DNA of 64,000 bases, from positions 1-64,000 of the forward strand of contig NZ_LJRO01000381.1 in the NCBI RefSeq assembly GCF_001401155.1, read 5' to 3'. The DNA comes from Pseudomonas tremae. Its GTDB lineage: Bacteria; Pseudomonadota; Gammaproteobacteria; Pseudomonadales; Pseudomonadaceae. The notes below the pieces were generated by a model, which was not told the DNA's origin, did not search any database, and worked only from the letters and a program-made list of their open reading frames with translations. This document shows, piece by piece, positions 16,991 through 25,197 of this stretch (the first letter of the stretch is position 1; each line of letters begins with the position of its first letter). The position numbers were made by a program, and so were the translations under genes.

Positions 16991-19006
16991 TTAGCGGTGA
17001 CTATCCCTTGTTTTCTGGTTGTTTTCCAGAAAACTGCGATCTGTTCCCGACCGACCGTCCCTGTATTCTTCCGGTTCGACGAAGCAGGTAGGCGATTCAC
17101 CGTTGGCATTGAGTTGGTTGATCAGGGTCGGCTGGCCTTGTTCATTGAAGAAAACCTGACCGACACCTGCCGAGTTCCATAAGCGTTCACCAGCCTTGCT
17201 GTGCTCGGGCGTGCGCGGGATGACCTTCATCAGGCGGCGCTTGGTGAACCAGTTAAGCGGTGAGCGGGGTGAGTATAACCAGCGATTCAACCGATCAAAA
17301 GTATCGAGTAAGCGTCGGGGGAATTCATTCTTGATACCGCTGCTGGTGATCTGCCATATATGAGGCCCGCCACTGCGGTGGCGAATCAGGATTTCGTAGA
17401 CAAACGAGTAATGCACATCGCCTGACAGAATCACGTAATTACCGGGGGTTCTGGAGTGGCGAAAGATGTTCAGAATGACGTTGGCTGCGCCCCGGTGGGC
17501 CATCCAGTTCTCGGCGTCTACCAGCAGCGGATAGCCGCACCAGCTGAAAATCCGCTGTATTGCTTCGATCAGCTTGACCCCGAACACCGGCGCGGGCGAT
17601 ACGATAATTGCCGATTCATGATCAATCAGCTCCTGCTGCAGTTCGCAGAGCGCCTCCCAGTCCAGCAGACCCGACGGATGGTTGAAGTTCGACTCGCTGC
17701 GCCAGCGGCGGGTCCGGGTGTCGAGCACCACCAGCGCCGGGCTGGTCGGCAGAACGTAATGCCATTGCTGGAACTTCAGCAACTGATCGATCAATGTGTC
17801 CTGCGAGCGACTGTCCAGCCAGTGGTCATTGCCGACAGCTTCGGCGCTCAATGAATGCGCCTGCCTGATCAGGTCGTTGAGCGCATCCGGATCATTCCCC
17901 CAACCCTGGCACAACAGGTAGGCCAGCAAGGCGTTGCCGATGATGCGCTTCGAGAACGGGTGGCCGTAGGCTGTTTCTTCCCAGTTTGCCGACAAATTCC
18001 AGTCATCGGTGATGTCGTGGTCGTCGAAGATCATCAGGCAGGGCAGGTGCGCCATGGCCCGCGCTACGCTGCCCAGGCCTGAAATGAACTCATCGATCAG
18101 TTGCTGCTCTTTGGCATAGCGTTCGAGTTCTTCTGCATCGAGGCGCGGCATGCCAGGTTCGATAAGGGTCCACGGCACAGGCGACCAGACCAGCAGGTAC
18201 ATCGCCATGACCTCCGCCAGGGTGACCAGATGGTTGTCCGCTGTGCTGCTGGTGAATACAGGTTTGCTGGCGCCACCAAAGAACCGTTCGCGCAGGGTGT
18301 CGTTGCTTTTCAGCGCGGGCAACAGGTCGGCGCGCTGATAATAGCTGGCCGGATGCACGTAGAGGCTGGCGCTGTCCTCGACCACTGCGCCGTCGAGCTG
18401 CTCGTCGAACAGCCCCAGGCGGTTGATCAGCGCGTGAACGGCGCGCAGCATCGGCCCGGCGACATCGTCGGCGTAGACCTGATCGCCGCTCATCATCAGC
18501 AGTGCGGGGCGCTGCAGCGGGTCTTGGGTGTCGGCCAGCAAGCGGTCCACACACAGCAGACCGTCCGCTGCGCAATGGTGCGGCTTGCGGCAAGAGCCAT
18601 GCAGCAGATGATCGATGCTGCTGCGCACCACGAAGTTCGGGTAACGAGCGCCCTCGTAAAGCAAGTGCGGCGCCCAGTTGGCAATACCCCCTGGCTCACC
18701 TTCCACCCGCAGGTCGTAATCGATCCAGGTATCTCGCGGCAGATCGGCTTCCAGTTGCAGGTCGATCAGATGAACAAAGGCGTGGCGGCCCACAGCAATG
18801 ACCTGACATTGCTGCTCGGTGAGAGGGTGCTCAATGAACTCGTCCGCCGCACGATCAGCACCAGCGTGGCGTAGACGCAACGTGAGGCTCAGAGGACGCG
18901 AGCCCACGAGCCACATCACCAGGCGGTTGGCTTCCTGACGGCGTAACAGCGGGCCTGCGAGAACGGAAGGTAGTGACGCGGGTTGTTCGGCGGACGAAGA
19001 GGACAT
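16991..19006 (-). CDS. PhoD-like metallophosphatase, cytoplasmic long form
   Basis: 671-residue protein with PhoD-type metallophosphatase features: MSGDQVYADDV (metal-binding Asp), MIFDDHDITDDWN (DDHD), VLDTRTRRWRSE and a late LSGDVHYSFVYEI (GDVH). No Tat or Sec signal is visible at the N-terminus, unlike the PhoD at 25198, so it is probably cytoplasmic. Substrate unknown; its position just upstream of pcs hints at a lipid or phosphodiester substrate, which is inference only. Confidence 0.8.
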   Translation of the reverse strand: MSSSSAEQPASLPSVLAGPLLRRQEANRLVMWLVGSRPLSLTLRLRHAGADRAADEFIEHPLTEQQCQVIAVGRHAFVHLIDLQLEADLPRDTWIDYDLRVEGEPGGIANWAPHLLYEGARYPNFVVRSSIDHLLHGSCRKPHHCAADGLLCVDRLLADTQDPLQRPALLMMSGDQVYADDVAGPMLRAVHALINRLGLFDEQLDGAVVEDSASLYVHPASYYQRADLLPALKSNDTLRERFFGGASKPVFTSSTADNHLVTLAEVMAMYLLVWSPVPWTLIEPGMPRLDAEELERYAKEQQLIDEFISGLGSVARAMAHLPCLMIFDDHDITDDWNLSANWEETAYGHPFSKRIIGNALLAYLLCQGWGNDPDALNDLIRQAHSLSAEAVGNDHWLDSRSQDTLIDQLLKFQQWHYVLPTSPALVVLDTRTRRWRSESNFNHPSGLLDWEALCELQQELIDHESAIIVSPAPVFGVKLIEAIQRIFSWCGYPLLVDAENWMAHRGAANVILNIFRHSRTPGNYVILSGDVHYSFVYEILIRHRSGGPHIWQITSSGIKNEFPRRLLDTFDRLNRWLYSPRSPLNWFTKRRLMKVIPRTPEHSKAGERLWNSAGVGQVFFNEQGQPTLINQLNANGESPTCFVEPEEYRDGRSGTDRSFLENNQKTRDSHR

Positions 19007-19225
19007 CCTGATTCAAAGCTCTGGCGGACCGTAGGCGCAGAATAGTAACGCAGCAGGGGCGGAACATTCTTGTTACAAAGCGTGCGTAACGGGGTCAGCG
19101 TGTTTCTGAACGTTGCAGACAAGTGGACCGCTTCAATGGGCGCTCAGGCAATGAGCCAATTGTTGCAGCGCATAGCGGCGAGCCTTGCCGCAATCGATAA
19201 TCGCACCAGGCTCGCCGCAAATACC

Positions 19226-19663
19226 TCAGGGCTGTTCGCTCGACAGGCGCTTCTGGAAAAAGTAGCGTTTGTGCCCGCGCGGGTAGTCATCGAGCTGGCC
19301 GAACTCGGTGTAACCGTGACGGCGATAAAAGTCCGGCGCCTGGAAGTCGAAGGTGTCCAGCCATATGCCCACACAGCCTCTCTCTATGGCCAGATCTTCG
19401 GCCATCTGCATCAGACGTGAGCCCATCCCCTGTCCACGGACCTGCTCCGGCACGACCAGTAACTCGATGAACAGCCATTCGAACAGAATGCGCATGTGCA
19501 GACCCCCGAGAACCTCCTGCGTCTCGTCATCGCGAATGAATATTGCAATCTTCTCGGACTTCCCGTCCCCTGCCTGCTCGGCGTTGAAACGCTTCAACGG
19601 CTCGAGAATCGCCAGACGATCCTCTTCAGTGGGGTTGTTATTGATGTCAATGTGAACGCCCAT
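19226..19663 (-). CDS. GNAT-family N-acetyltransferase
   Basis: 145-residue acetyltransferase of unknown substrate. The acetyl-CoA loop is VRGQGMGSRLM in the stretch LLVVPEQVRGQGMGSRLMQMAEDLA, followed by the GxWLDTFDFQAPDFYRRHGY motif. GGGAG stands seven bases before the ATG at 19663. Single gene, with about 150 bp of empty sequence before the GGDEF gene. Confidence 0.82.
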   Translation of the reverse strand: MGVHIDINNNPTEEDRLAILEPLKRFNAEQAGDGKSEKIAIFIRDDETQEVLGGLHMRILFEWLFIELLVVPEQVRGQGMGSRLMQMAEDLAIERGCVGIWLDTFDFQAPDFYRRHGYTEFGQLDDYPRGHKRYFFQKRLSSEQP

Positions 19664-19815
19664 GCGATGGCTCCCAGCCAAATGATTGCGCGTCGAGATT
19701 AAAGCGGGAAGGGGAGTGGGGTAAAGCCTGGCAAATCACTTACCTGTCGGGTGATCAGGCCTGCCTTGCAACAGCGGATAGCGTCCGCACTTGCCGTTTC
19801 TGCCGCCTGGAGGCG

Positions 19816-21042
19816 TCAGGGCTGGCAAAACACAGCATTGCGCCCGGCGCGCTTGGCAGCGTACAGCGCATCGTCGGCGGCGCTGATCAGCGTGTCGTAA
19901 GTGGTCAGGGGGGCAATCGCAGACGCGACGCCGAGGCTGATGGTGACGTGCGCGCCTTCCCCCTGCGCAGGGTGCGGCAACTTTAGGGCAGCCACCGAGG
20001 CTTTCAGCGTTTCTGCCATTTTTGTGGCCTGGCCAGCATCGGCATTCATCAAGACCAGCACCTCTTCACCGCCAAACCTGAACGCCATTGCACCACAGGC
20101 GGTTGCACTTCGCTGAATCTCGTTGCAGAGCAATTTCAGGCAGACATCGCCTTGCGGATGGCCGTAGTTGTCGTTGTAGGATTTGAAGTGATCAATATCC
20201 AGCAGGATGATGGCCACGCTTGCCTGCTTTTTTCGAGCGCGCTCCCAGACCGACGTCAGCACTTCGTCCTGATAGCGTCGATTGAACAGGCGGGTCAGCG
20301 CATCGGTACGTGCGTATTCCAGCAACTGCACTTGCAGCAAGCGCCCGCGCAGCGCAAAAAGATAGCTGAGACGGGCTGCCCGCTCCAGAAAATAGGAAGC
20401 CATCAACAGCAGCATGACCGTGGAGACGAACAACAGTGCATTGGCCTGCCAGATGAGCACATCACCAAAGTTGGCGATGTAGGTGGTCACTAGCTGGATG
20501 ATCAGCATGGATGACATTGCAGCAGCTGCGTGGCGCAGCGGCAACTGCTGGATCATGGTGCAATAGACCATGATCAGCAGCATGCCCAGCTGATAAAAGA
20601 TCTGATAGGGGCTCTCGCTGTAAATCATCACCACCATCGGCATGAGCGAGCACAGCACGGTAGCCACGGCTGCGGTCGTTTCCATCGCCTGACGAGAGGG
20701 AAAGCGCCGAGCGAGCACCAACAGAATGATAAACATAGGTGTGATCAGGCACAGACGGCCCAAGGCCACGTACATAAACACATCCCGCAAAATCAGCCAG
20801 TCACTGATCAGAAACAGGTTATAGATCAGGCTGCCACCGATGCTCATGACTGTCAGAAACTCACGCCGTTGCAGCCGGGTTTCCACCTGGTAACGCCGCT
20901 CGAGAGCGCGGTTGAAGCGCAGCCCGCCCACGCCTGTAACAATCGTTCGCTCGACCTCGGCAAGGGTTTGCGAATCTTCAGGGCTGGGACGATCAAAGGG
21001 TGAGGCGAGCATGTTGCACCAAGCATTAACATCGAGAGACAT
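19816..21042 (-). CDS. Membrane GGDEF protein, probable diguanylate cyclase with GGEEV motif
   Basis: 408-residue signalling protein. Five or six membrane segments lie between residues 62 and 225, then a GGDEF domain (about 240-408) predicted to make cyclic di-GMP. The metal-binding LLDIDHFKSYNDNYGH is intact, but the signature loop reads RFGGEEV, with Val in place of the usual Phe. No RxxD inhibitory site is visible five residues before it. The ATG at 21042 overlaps a near-perfect 24-bp palindrome; no good ribosome-binding site is seen, and ATG 21012 is an alternative start. Confidence 0.83.
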   Translation of the reverse strand: MSLDVNAWCNMLASPFDRPSPEDSQTLAEVERTIVTGVGGLRFNRALERRYQVETRLQRREFLTVMSIGGSLIYNLFLISDWLILRDVFMYVALGRLCLITPMFIILLVLARRFPSRQAMETTAAVATVLCSLMPMVVMIYSESPYQIFYQLGMLLIMVYCTMIQQLPLRHAAAAMSSMLIIQLVTTYIANFGDVLIWQANALLFVSTVMLLLMASYFLERAARLSYLFALRGRLLQVQLLEYARTDALTRLFNRRYQDEVLTSVWERARKKQASVAIILLDIDHFKSYNDNYGHPQGDVCLKLLCNEIQRSATACGAMAFRFGGEEVLVLMNADAGQATKMAETLKASVAALKLPHPAQGEGAHVTISLGVASAIAPLTTYDTLISAADDALYAAKRAGRNAVFCQP

Positions 21043-21065
21043 AAGACATTATGCATGATGTCTTA
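21042..21065. promoter_or_regulatory. 24-bp palindrome overlapping the GGDEF gene start
   Basis: Arms TAAGACATTATG and CATGATGTCTTA pair at 11 of 12 positions around a central ATGCAT. The dyad begins at the first base of the start codon, so a bound protein would block both transcription and translation. Confidence 0.5.
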
Positions 21066-21351
21066 GTGCCATCAATTTGCGTCAAGCTAATTCATAATAT
21101 CGACCAGCGGTCTGTGTGGCCGCAGCGCCAAGGCGCTATATCAGCCGTCGGACTCGCTGTCTGATCCTCCCCGAGTGATCGCAGAAGTGGCTATTTGAAA
21201 TTGACCGGCTGCACTTCAGATTCCAGATCTATAGTGATCGGGTGCTTCGACTCAAACTCTGGGTTGTCTTCGAAGCGCGCGTGCTGCTGTTCATCGACAC
21301 AGCGCACTACAATAACTACACGCCGAGCCAGCCCCAGACCGGAATCCCATT
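21066..21351. other. Intergenic region before gmd
   Basis: About 285 bp without a convincing gene on either strand. It must hold the promoters of the divergent GGDEF gene and gmd; no strong consensus promoter was recognised by eye. Confidence 0.5.
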
Positions 21352-22398
21352 ATGACCACACCCACAGAGTCCGTAATCATCACTGGCGTCACAGGCCAGG
21401 ATGGCGCTTACCTTACTCAGCTTCTGCTGGAAAAAGGCTACAGGGTCTACGGTACTTTTCGCCGTACCAGCTCTGTCAATTTCTGGCGGCTCGAGGAACT
21501 CGGTGTCGCCGAACATCCGAATCTGCATCTGGTCGAGCATGACCTGACAGACCTGAGCGCGAGTATTCGCCTGCTGCAAAAGGCTGAGCCCACCCAGATA
21601 TACAACCTGGCAGCGCTGAGCTTCGTCGGTGTTTCCTTCGATCAGCCCATCACGACAGCGGAAATCACTGGTCTTGGAGCCGTCAATCTGCTTGAAGCCA
21701 TACGGATCGTGAACCCGAAAATACGGTTTTACCAGGCATCGACGTCCGAGATGTTCGGCAAGGTGCAGGAAGTACCGCAGGTTGAGACGACGTCGTTTTA
21801 TCCGCGCAGCCCCTATGGTGTCGCCAAATTGTATGCGCACTGGATGACGATCAACTATCGGGAGTCCTACGGCATCTTTGGTGCCAGCGGAATTTTGTTC
21901 AATCACGAGTCTCCGCTGCGCGGCAAGGAGTTCGTCACCCGCAAGATCACCGATGCCGCTGCTCGTATTTCACTGGGCATGCCGCAGATTCTGGAGCTGG
22001 GCAACCTGGACGCACGGCGGGACTGGGGCTTTGCCAAAGAGTATGTCGAAGGTATGTGGCGGATGCTGCAGGCCGACGAGCCTGACTCTTTCGTCCTGGC
22101 AACCCATCGATCCGAAACTGTTCGTGATTTTGTATCCATGGCGTTCAAGGCTGTCGACATCAACCTTGAGTGGGTGGGCAGTGCAGAAAACGAGCGCGGC
22201 ATCGACGTGAACACAGGCAAGCCTCTGGTGCAGGTCAATCCACGGTTCTATCGACCGTCTGAAGTCGAATTACTGATCGGCAATCCTGAAAAAGCCAGAA
22301 ACGTGCTGGGGTGGGAGGCAAAGACCGGTCTCGAAGAGCTGTGCCGGTTGATGGTAGATGCCGATGTAAAGCGTAATCAGAACGGGCGCTCGTTCTGA
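21352..22398 (+). CDS. gmd: GDP-mannose 4,6-dehydratase
   Basis: 348-residue short-chain dehydrogenase/reductase-type enzyme converting GDP-D-mannose to GDP-4-keto-6-deoxy-D-mannose, first step to GDP-D-rhamnose or GDP-L-fucose. The NADP-binding loop is GVTGQDGAYL, the catalytic triad region shows STSEMFG and YxxxK as YGVAKLYAHW, and the family motif GNLDARRDWGFAKEYVEGMW is present. GGAA precedes the ATG. The partner reductase rmd lies convergently just downstream, so the two enzymes of the pathway are not in one operon. Confidence 0.93.
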   Translation: MTTPTESVIITGVTGQDGAYLTQLLLEKGYRVYGTFRRTSSVNFWRLEELGVAEHPNLHLVEHDLTDLSASIRLLQKAEPTQIYNLAALSFVGVSFDQPITTAEITGLGAVNLLEAIRIVNPKIRFYQASTSEMFGKVQEVPQVETTSFYPRSPYGVAKLYAHWMTINYRESYGIFGASGILFNHESPLRGKEFVTRKITDAAARISLGMPQILELGNLDARRDWGFAKEYVEGMWRMLQADEPDSFVLATHRSETVRDFVSMAFKAVDINLEWVGSAENERGIDVNTGKPLVQVNPRFYRPSEVELLIGNPEKARNVLGWEAKTGLEELCRLMVDADVKRNQNGRSF

Positions 22399-22402
22399 TT
22401 GA

Positions 22403-22454
22403 AGCCCTGCGCGCGGCAGGGCTGAGCTTCAAGGCGTCATTGATCATGACGCCT
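22403..22454. terminator. Tandem hairpins between convergent gmd and rmd
   Basis: Two perfect stems in a row: AGCCCTGC / GCAGGGCT (loop of 5, 22403-22423) and AGGCGTCAT / ATGACGCCT (loop of 5, 22432-22454). Neither has a long T-tract; together they probably separate the two convergent transcripts. Confidence 0.6.
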
Positions 22455-22486
22455 GTGCTGGCAATCCGATGAATATATTCGATTGC

Positions 22487-23449
22487 TCAAACTACTGTTG
22501 ATGCCACTTCGTGACGCCAGTAGTTCAGAAGGTTGGCAAGCGTTTCGTTCAGGCTGGTAGTCGGTTTCCAGCCCGTGAAGCCTCGCATCGCGGAGTTGTT
22601 GCCGAAGGCGCTGGGTATGTCCGAAGGACGCATGCGCTCCGGGTCGACTTTTACTTCGATGGTGCCTGAGCTTAGTGCCATGAGATGCGCAAGTATGGTT
22701 TCGAGGCTGGTGGGCTCCCCGCTGCAGATGTTCAGGCACCCGGGACAGTCTTCTCGCGTGTCGGCCAGCGTCAACAAGGCGATATAGGCCTCGCACACAT
22801 CATGCACATCAAGAAAGTCTCGCGCCGCCAGCAGGTTGCCGACTTTCAACTCGGGTAGCTGTTTTCCCGCCTCGATCAGGGCGATCTGTCTGGCAAACGA
22901 CGCGGTAGCAAAATCAGGCGACTGCCTGGCACCAATGTGATTGAAGGGGCGTACGACAACCCCTCTGTGGCCCTGACGCAAATGCTCGTTGAACGCCGCT
23001 TCTGCCGCGAGCTTGCTGGCTGCATAGGGGTTCATCGGCTTGCAGACGCTCTCTTCGCCCAGCGCGGTGCCTTGCTTGAAGGTTTCGCCGTATACCTCCG
23101 ACGAGCTCACGAACAATGCAAAGGCATCGGGAGCCTTTCGTTGCAGTGCCTGTAACAGGTTTACGCTGCCCATGACGTTGGTTTGCCAGGTCAGTACAGG
23201 GTCTTTGAAGCTGGTAGGCACATGGGTGACCGCTGCCAGATGCACAACGTGAGTCGGCGCTGTTCGAGACAACGCGTGCTCCAGGCCATCTGCATCGCGA
23301 ATATCACAGCGTACAGACTCGCTGGCCTGTGCGGACAGCGACGACTCGGCGCCTACCAGTGCAATGACATGATGCCCCGCCTGTTGCAGCCTGCTGCACA
23401 GCGTCTGGCCTACAAATCCATTGGCACCTGTAATCAGAATGCGTTGCAT
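22487..23449 (-). CDS. rmd: GDP-6-deoxy-D-mannose reductase
   Basis: 320-residue SDR enzyme expected to reduce the Gmd product to GDP-D-rhamnose for LPS. It starts with MQRILITGANGFVGQTL (nucleotide-binding GxxGxxG), has SSSEVYG and the YAASK catalytic motif, and the substrate-binding RPFNHIGARQ sequence common to Rmd. AGGAAGC lies ahead of the ATG at 23449; a longer frame to 23482 is not favoured. The product call relies on the neighbouring gmd; related UDP-sugar epimerases look similar. Confidence 0.85.
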   Translation of the reverse strand: MQRILITGANGFVGQTLCSRLQQAGHHVIALVGAESSLSAQASESVRCDIRDADGLEHALSRTAPTHVVHLAAVTHVPTSFKDPVLTWQTNVMGSVNLLQALQRKAPDAFALFVSSSEVYGETFKQGTALGEESVCKPMNPYAASKLAAEAAFNEHLRQGHRGVVVRPFNHIGARQSPDFATASFARQIALIEAGKQLPELKVGNLLAARDFLDVHDVCEAYIALLTLADTREDCPGCLNICSGEPTSLETILAHLMALSSGTIEVKVDPERMRPSDIPSAFGNNSAMRGFTGWKPTTSLNETLANLLNYWRHEVASTVV

Positions 23450-23673
23450 CAAAGCTTCCTCAAATGACCGTGCGTCAGGCAACGGAGCTTAACAGACCCT
23501 TTCGGCCCGGCAGGACTGGCCCTGCCGCACATCGACATCAGCTTTGCCCCTCTGGTTTCAATCCAAGGCTAGCTCAAATGCGGATTTTCGGTTCTACGTC
23601 ACGAATGTCAGGCAAAACATAGAATTTCACCTGTCATATTCCGACGAAATGCCTCCACTGCGTCTACGCTTGT

Positions 23674-23681
23674 GCCGATAT
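23674..23681 (+). promoter_or_regulatory. Flagellar sigma (FliA)-like -10 element before the PAS chemoreceptor
   Basis: GCCGATAT, 30 bp before the ATG at 23711, matches the FliA -10 consensus; the -35 half is weak. Confidence 0.4.
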
Positions 23682-23710
23682 ATACGTACAACCCTCTCAA
23701 CGGTGCAGCC

Positions 23711-25024
23711 ATGTTCAATACTCGCTTGAAAAAGGAATTACAGGCACAACAGGCCGAGTTATTCATGTACCGGCAAATGCAGAAAGGTATCGACGCGCGA
23801 ATGCTGTCGATGACTCTGGATGCCAGCAACCGCATCTCCCACGCCAACGGGAATTTCCTGCAGGCGCTGGGCTATACGCTCGATCAGCTTGTTGGCCGTG
23901 ACATGGACCAACTGGTGCCGAGTTACGTCAGGCAGCTCGCGTGTTATCGCGACCTGAAGTCAGCGACGCAGAACGGTGAGTCGGTCATCGACAGGTACCG
24001 TTTTCTGCATGCCAATGGCAGCCTGGTCTGGATCCGCGCGATGTGGCAGCCGGTTCTGGATGAGCAGGGCAAGCTGACGCACTTGCAGTGTTACGGATCG
24101 GATATCACGGAGGTCGTCGAAAAGGCTGCCGAGAATGCTGCGTTCATTCAGGCCCTGTTACGCTCGAGTGCCGTGATCGAGTTCGACCTGAGCGGGCATG
24201 TGCTGACTGCCAACGAACAGTTTCTGCGCGGCATGGGTTACAACCTCACGCAAATCAAAGGCAAGCACCACAGCATGTTCTGCGATTCGCATGAAACGTC
24301 GCAGGCTGCCTACCGAGATTTCTGGGCAACGCTCAACCGTGGCGAGTTTGTCGCTGGCCGGTTCAAACGCATCGACAGCAGCGGCCGTGATGTCTGGCTG
24401 GAGGCGACCTATAACCCGGTCCATGACGCGCAGGGCAAACTCTACAAGGTCGTCAAGTTCGCCACGCTGGTGACTGATCAGGTGGCCCGCGAAGATGAAG
24501 TCAGCCAGGCAGCCAGCGTAGCTTTTGAAATATCCCAACGCACTGACGTCAGTGCCCAGCGTGGCGCAGATGTTGTACAGAATACTGTCGATACCATGCG
24601 CAAGATCTCCGAAGAAATGCAGTCGGCGTCCTCCGGAATCGAAGCCTTGGGCAAACAGTCAGTGTTGATCAACTCCATCGTACAAACCATTGGCGGCATC
24701 GCCCAGCAGACCAATTTGCTGGCGCTGAACGCCGCCATCGAAGCCGCCCGGGCTGGTGAGCAGGGCAGGGGCTTTGCGGTGGTTGCCGACGAAGTTCGTC
24801 AGTTGGCAGGCCGCACCAGTGCGGCGACCGAAGAAATCGTCACCGTGGTGCAGCAAAACCAGGCGCTGGCTGATGAAGCCGTGCGCGGCATGGCCAATAG
24901 CCGCACTCAGGCCGAGCAGGGCCTGTTGCTGGCCAACGAGGCGGGCGCAGTGATCGTCGAGATTCAGGAGGGTGCGAAACAGGTGGTCGGTGCGGTCGGA
25001 CGGTTCGCCAATCAGTTGAAATAG
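23711..25024 (+). CDS. Soluble chemoreceptor with two PAS domains, BdlA/Aer-like
   Basis: 437-residue receptor without membrane segments. Two PAS domains (about residues 30-145 and 150-265; the second repeats pattern SGHVLTANEQFLRGMGYN) precede a short signalling domain with the tip IGGIAQQTNLLALNAAIEA. This layout is that of BdlA, which links energy or redox state to biofilm dispersal, and of cytoplasmic aerotaxis receptors. No HAMP domain. ATG 23711 is preferred to the GTG at 23672. A strong terminator follows. Confidence 0.87.
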   Translation: MFNTRLKKELQAQQAELFMYRQMQKGIDARMLSMTLDASNRISHANGNFLQALGYTLDQLVGRDMDQLVPSYVRQLACYRDLKSATQNGESVIDRYRFLHANGSLVWIRAMWQPVLDEQGKLTHLQCYGSDITEVVEKAAENAAFIQALLRSSAVIEFDLSGHVLTANEQFLRGMGYNLTQIKGKHHSMFCDSHETSQAAYRDFWATLNRGEFVAGRFKRIDSSGRDVWLEATYNPVHDAQGKLYKVVKFATLVTDQVAREDEVSQAASVAFEISQRTDVSAQRGADVVQNTVDTMRKISEEMQSASSGIEALGKQSVLINSIVQTIGGIAQQTNLLALNAAIEAARAGEQGRGFAVVADEVRQLAGRTSAATEEIVTVVQQNQALADEAVRGMANSRTQAEQGLLLANEAGAVIVEIQEGAKQVVGAVGRFANQLK

Positions 25025-25070
25025 TGCGCATTGCCTCGATACTCTGCTTCAGATGCTGCGCGATAGATAG

Positions 25071-25107
25071 AAGGCTTTTCCGCTGATCTGCGGAAAAGCC
25101 TTTTTAT
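25071..25107 (+). terminator. Rho-independent terminator after the PAS chemoreceptor
   Basis: Perfect 13-bp stem AAGGCTTTTCCGC / GCGGAAAAGCCTT, 6-base loop, followed by T-rich sequence (TTTTTATT). Confidence 0.92.
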
Positions 25108-25197
25108 TGGGTCGCGATTTTTCCTACAGTAATCTCTCTCGAAACGAAGCGGGTTTGACTGTCGCGCAGGGGTGGACAATAGAAGGGCGCTCAGCGC

